Assembly (NCBI GenBank): GCA_001970955.1
Contig: MPUH01000877.1
Coordinates: 1-30,880, forward strand
DNA from: Stentor coeruleus
Lineage: Eukaryota > Ciliophora > Heterotrichea > Heterotrichida > Stentoridae
DNA: 30,880 nt
Direction of reading: 5' to 3'
Positions 27,475 through 30,880 of the stretch are shown here, piece by piece (positions within the stretch are counted from its first letter, which is position 1; every line of letters starts with the position of its first letter). The position numbers were made by a program, and so were the translations under genes. The notes below the pieces were generated by a model. It was not told the origin of the DNA. It did no database searches and was given only the letters and a program-made list of their open reading frames with translations.

Positions 27475-28521
27475 TTATAAACGAATCTTATATTATTTAA
27501 AATTTAAAACCCATTCAGGTTTTATGTATAAAAGGATTTTTTTTGATATTATATAGAGAGAAGATTATATTATAATTAAAATTTGTATATAAAAGTATTA
27601 TTTTAGGTATGGATATTCAATTTTATTTCTTAAAGTATTTATTGAATAATAAAATATCTGCGAAATGAATAAAAATTGTGAAGATATTTTTTTATAGCAT
27701 TTGGAAAAGATGAAATCTTCAAATATCTGAAATTTCATTAAAGACCATACCTGAAAAAGAGAGGTTACCGCTTTCATGAAAAAAAGTGAAAATCTTCATT
27801 AGGGCAAAATTGTCAGTCTATTACAATTATAAACCCTTTAATTTTGGCTGAGATACAGCAAAAAAAATATTCATAAAAAAATCAATCAATTTCTAATAAC
27901 AAAATATTAAATACAATTGAAAAGCCATGCTCTGGACAAAAAATTATTAAATAGGAAATGATAAAATTCTTGATGATGCATCAAAAGATGTTGAAGTTTC
28001 ACAAATTAGTTAGAATTTTTAGATAAGAAAACTTAGCATATACTATTCTTTTTTATATTATATGAAATAAATCTTTATCATTTTAAAATAAACTAAGCTA
28101 AATCAGATTATTATTTTAGATTATTAAATATGTGATGTAATGATAATTTTCAGTTGTTTTCCTTTCTCTTTCACTTTTCCTTCCATTGATTCTTTTAATC
28201 TGTCTCTATTATCATATTATTAACAAAATATTAAGTTTTATTTTTTCAATTTTTTCTTGTGTTTCTATCCTTATATTAAATTTTAAACACAATAAAATTA
28301 CCGTAATACCAGTATTTTATTAGATAAAGATAGCGCATAATTCATTTTGCAGAAATAGTAAACTTTATTTGCATTAATGAAATTAAATATCATAAATCCT
28401 ACATCATATCATATAATTACTTTTGCTTTACTACTTTATCCTCTCAATCTTACACAAAACTAATATTTTCAATAATCATAAAAAAGGCAACTTAGCCTAA
28501 TTCCTTTAAAATATTGCTTAA
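27475..28521. other. Long intergenic region, no intact gene
   Basis: More than 1 kb of AT-rich DNA. Around 27700-28020 short stretches look faintly protein-like (e.g. NDKILDDASKDVEVSQIS from 27958) but are cut by stops at about the random rate. I do not call a relic. No RNA gene is recognised. Confidence 0.45.
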
Positions 28522-28950
28522 CTAAATATAATAGTTAAAAAGCTTTGAAAATATTTTCGCCCCATAAAATCCTTTATCGTAATCAGTATCCGCGCTTTCA
28601 AATAAGGTATAAAGATTAACAAATTCAGTCAAATATGTTAGGACATATAATTCAAGGGCTTGCATTTGATCAGGTTGAAAGGATAAGACGACTTGATTAA
28701 ATAAATTGCGTAATTGGCAGATGTCAACTGTGGTGGCTAAATCATTTGAGAAATCCCGAAAATTATGCAGATATGAACTTGTAGAAGTACTGTTTATAAA
28801 AGTTTCGAAGGATTCAGTAATTGTAAAATACCCTGAGTAGCATGGACTTTCTACTAAATTATCTTTTCTTAAACCTTGGATAACCCCAGAAACTACTTGA
28901 GTATAGTCTGTGGCTGAACATGGCAATATAAGAGCTATTATGAATATCAT
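28522..28950 (-). CDS. Small secreted protein, unrecognised
   Basis: The 142-residue product begins with a clear signal peptide (MIFIIALILPCSA, cleavage likely before TDY). The mature part is acidic and helical, with two cysteines (in SPCYSGYF and DICQLR) that could form a disulfide, and one N-x-S/T site. There is no further hydrophobic segment, so export or delivery to a secretory compartment is likely. I do not recognise the family. The stop is TAG. The gene stands alone between long non-coding stretches, next to the piggyBac relic but on the opposite strand, and nothing suggests it belongs to the element. Confidence 0.7.
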   Translation of the reverse strand: MIFIIALILPCSATDYTQVVSGVIQGLRKDNLVESPCYSGYFTITESFETFINSTSTSSYLHNFRDFSNDLATTVDICQLRNLFNQVVLSFQPDQMQALELYVLTYLTEFVNLYTLFESADTDYDKGFYGAKIFSKLFNYYI

Positions 28951-29052
28951 TTTTATATTTCAATATAAAATTTATCCTAATTTCAAAAACCTTATGTAAG
29001 TTTAGAAAAAATATATAAATTGATGAGTTGGTAATTGATTATAAAGGAAGGC

Positions 29053-29694
29053 ATGAACTAAAATAGTATCTACGAATTAAATCGATCAAATGGGAATTCA
29101 AAGACTTTTTATTGTGTAAATCAAGGACAGGGTATTGCTTTGACATTAAGTTTTCACTTATTCTGACCAAATCGAATTCAAAACAAAAACATTAGGAAAA
29201 TAAAAAAATAGTAAAAATTTGTCCAACGATACAAAATCTGAGTGTCTAGAATCTAAAATTCCTTATTTATAAATAAGTATCGGAAGAATATGGGTAGAGT
29301 TGATAGTTTTGACCAATTATTTATCAACAAAATTTTTATAATTAGTGGAAATTCTTTTTGTGTATTTGAATGAAGTTACTTTATCAAACTCTCTCTTTGT
29401 AATGGCTTAGTATGGCAATTGCAAAAAAATACAAAACCAACATACATAAACTTTAGGCTCAATTTAATTAGATATTTTAGTTATATTACTATTAATATAA
29501 TTCAAGAAATAAGAAATTTTGTTATTAGATTCAAAAGAAGACACAAAATAACGAGATCAGAAATGTGTTTACTATTGTTCTCGAAATCATATCAACTTCA
29601 ATATTTGTTTGTCAGAAATACAAGTTTTATTTACATAAAAGGTGCTTTTAAGCTTGTAATAGCTTTAATTAGTATTAAGTATTGGCCGCACTGA
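29053..29694 (+). pseudogene. Decayed piggyBac (DDE_Tnp_1_7) transposase fragment
   Basis: In the plus frame through 29278-29319 the translation is YRKNMGRVDSFDQL. This matches the piggyBac signature Y-N-K-[NY]-M-G-G-V-D-x-x-D-Q-L, whose first D is the third catalytic aspartate. Downstream, at 29371-29373, a TGA lies where the conserved Trp region is expected. It is followed by SYFIKLSLCNGLV, resembling the family's F..LL...L.N..I helix. The frame carries about seven stops between 29059 and 29373, then 92 open codons to TGA at 29694. The N-terminal half with the first two catalytic aspartates is not visible, because a minus-strand gene occupies that space. It is a non-functional relic. Terminal inverted repeats were not found by eye. 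Confidence 0.55.
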
Positions 29695-30582
29695 ATGAGT
29701 TGAGTTACATAAAGTAGTTGGCATGCTTCCTTCCTCTTTTAAATCTAAATCTCTTACATATTTTTTTTAGTGTATAAGCTCTAGAGTTTTTCCATTGCTA
29801 TACACTTTTACAAAATATTCGTAAGATATTATATACTTAAGATATAAATCAAAGCTTTTTTTAAGCTTGAATTTATAAAGCATTTAGCCCGACTATACTA
29901 AATTAATATCTTAAAAACTTGATGAATGAAATAATCCGGCTTTTGACCTGCCAATATGGAAATGATGATACTGTTATTCGCAGTTAGTAAAGTTATAAGA
30001 GTAGCTTGAAGAAGTTTGTAGTATAAGTTTACACAAAAATATTCTTCTTTTTGTCTTATTTTTACTTGACAGTTATTTGAATTGTCAAAGTATATTTATA
30101 GCGAACTATGCAAAAAGGTAAATTACTAGAAAAGTACATAGTTTTCAGAATATTTTTAAAGAGACTTGAGTGAAAAATTATATTCAGTGCCAAAGGAAGT
30201 TAGTTTTACTTAAAATTTTATATTTTCTTATGATAAAGAAAGTTATAATGCTATCTTGGATGCATAAAACATTTATAAAATTAAATAGCTGTGTATAAAT
30301 TTGCCAAAATATTACAGGCGATACTTCTAATAGATTTAGGTTGAAGCAAATCAAGCATACCGAGGGCAGATTAAAAGATTTTTTTCTCATCTATCATAGA
30401 AGATTTCACAAAGAATCTGATCTCAGATTAATTATTATGAAAAAGAATTTTATTTTTTGATTAGTTTCGTTCTTAATCTGACTATCTAGACTTACTTGAA
30501 TTTTAAAAGACTCAAATTGTTAAGTAGTATATAAACTTTTCAAAGTTCCATTTTCTTAAAAAATCTGAGGATATAATTAAGT
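29695..30582. other. Intergenic, no gene recognised
   Basis: AT-rich DNA upstream of the last gene. One plus-strand frame across 29956-30437 looks partly protein-like but has stops at about the random rate, with TAG unusually common. It could be more decayed coding sequence, but I cannot support a call. Confidence 0.45.
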
Positions 30583-30880
30583 ATGTTTAAAATGCTTTTG
30601 TATGCAATTCTATTATGTAAAGTATCTGCTTTGCTAACTTTTTCAAAGGCTTCATTTTTTATCTATAAAGAAGTGGATTATGAAGCGCCAAGGATGGAAA
30701 TAGAACTTGTCGATGAGGACATGAAAGTAATCACAACAGAAAAAGTTCTGTATGTTGATTTTAACCCAATGAGTTATGCTTATACATACCCTCCACTGCT
30801 TTTCACAGGATCTCTCGTATTTGATTTCTTATTTGGATATACAAATACATATTTAATTACTATTTCATGTGATGAGTGCG
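30583..30880 (+). CDS. Start of a secreted or membrane protein, 3' end outside window
   Basis: From ATG at 30583 the frame stays open for 99 codons to the window edge. The first 16 residues (MFKMLLYAILLCKVSA) form a good signal peptide. The mature part begins LLTFSKASFFIYKEVDYEAP and continues beta-rich, with aromatic strands and an SCDEC pair near the edge. This composition resembles the ectodomain of large ciliate surface proteins such as the one at the left end of the window, but no domain is recognisable from 80 residues. In-frame stops precede the ATG. Confidence 0.65.
   Translation, partial: MFKMLLYAILLCKVSALLTFSKASFFIYKEVDYEAPRMEIELVDEDMKVITTEKVLYVDFNPMSYAYTYPPLLFTGSLVFDFLFGYTNTYLITISCDEC

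Noticed and set aside
29419..29694. A stand-alone 91-codon gene
   Set aside because: It starts at TTG, not ATG, and continues the decayed piggyBac frame.
30184..30390. Minus-strand 68-codon ORF
   Set aside because: Hydrophobic AT-driven translation without signal, domain or context; more likely chance.
1..30880. Prokaryotic features (operons, ribosome binding sites, CRISPR, riboswitches)
   Set aside because: The introns and the eukaryote-specific families show a eukaryotic genome; no regularly spaced repeats were seen.

Overview
The window reads as macronuclear DNA of a heterotrich ciliate, most likely Stentor or a close relative. The evidence is strong AT-richness, compact single-ORF genes, and introns of exactly 15 nt. 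Five introns are supported by restored protein domains. All five fit GTRA-N5-A-N-[AT]-[TC]-AG, with A at positions 4 and 10. TAA, TAG and TGA all appear to act as stops and conserved Trp positions use TGG, so the code looks standard. That separates this genome from Blepharisma (TGA = Trp) and Condylostoma. Species assignment is inference. || Layout. 1-2166 (+): C-terminal part of a large polycystin/REJ-GAIN-like membrane protein cut by the window edge. 2649-4748 (+): EMAP-like HELP/WD40 protein. 4941-6146 (-): CDKL-family kinase with two 15-nt introns, one of them in frame inside the glycine loop. 6513-8219 (-): unrecognised protein. 8662-10656 (-): long-chain acyl-CoA synthetase. 11364-11906 (-): small basic protein. 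11963-13177 (-): RCC1-repeat protein with one intron and an assembly duplication. 13625-15097 (+): FHA plus RING-CH protein whose true start lies upstream of an intron. 15563-15946 (-): gene relic. 16267-17547 (-): unrecognised coiled-coil protein. 17680-18071 (+) and 18629-18754 (-): relics in a stretch that also holds two N junctions. 19106-22237 (+): SIN3 corepressor with its start and first PAH domain restored across an intron. 22812-26369 (+): nephrocystin-4. 26920-27474 (-): MARCH-type membrane RING-CH protein. 28522-28950 (-): small secreted protein. 29053-29694 (+): decayed piggyBac transposase. 30583-30880 (+): start of a secreted or membrane protein that runs off the window. || Function. 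EMAP-like, CDKL and NPHP4 all point to microtubules and cilia. SIN3 is a chromatin corepressor scaffold, and the two RING-CH proteins are probable ubiquitin ligases. Nothing shows that the genes form one pathway; this is ordinary dense ciliate gene packing on both strands. The least ordinary parts are the piggyBac relic, the gene relics around 15.6-18.8 kb, the in-frame mini-introns, three N-marked assembly duplications, telomere-like motifs in intergenic DNA, and a GC-rich perfect palindrome. I did not find a convincing new multi-gene system.
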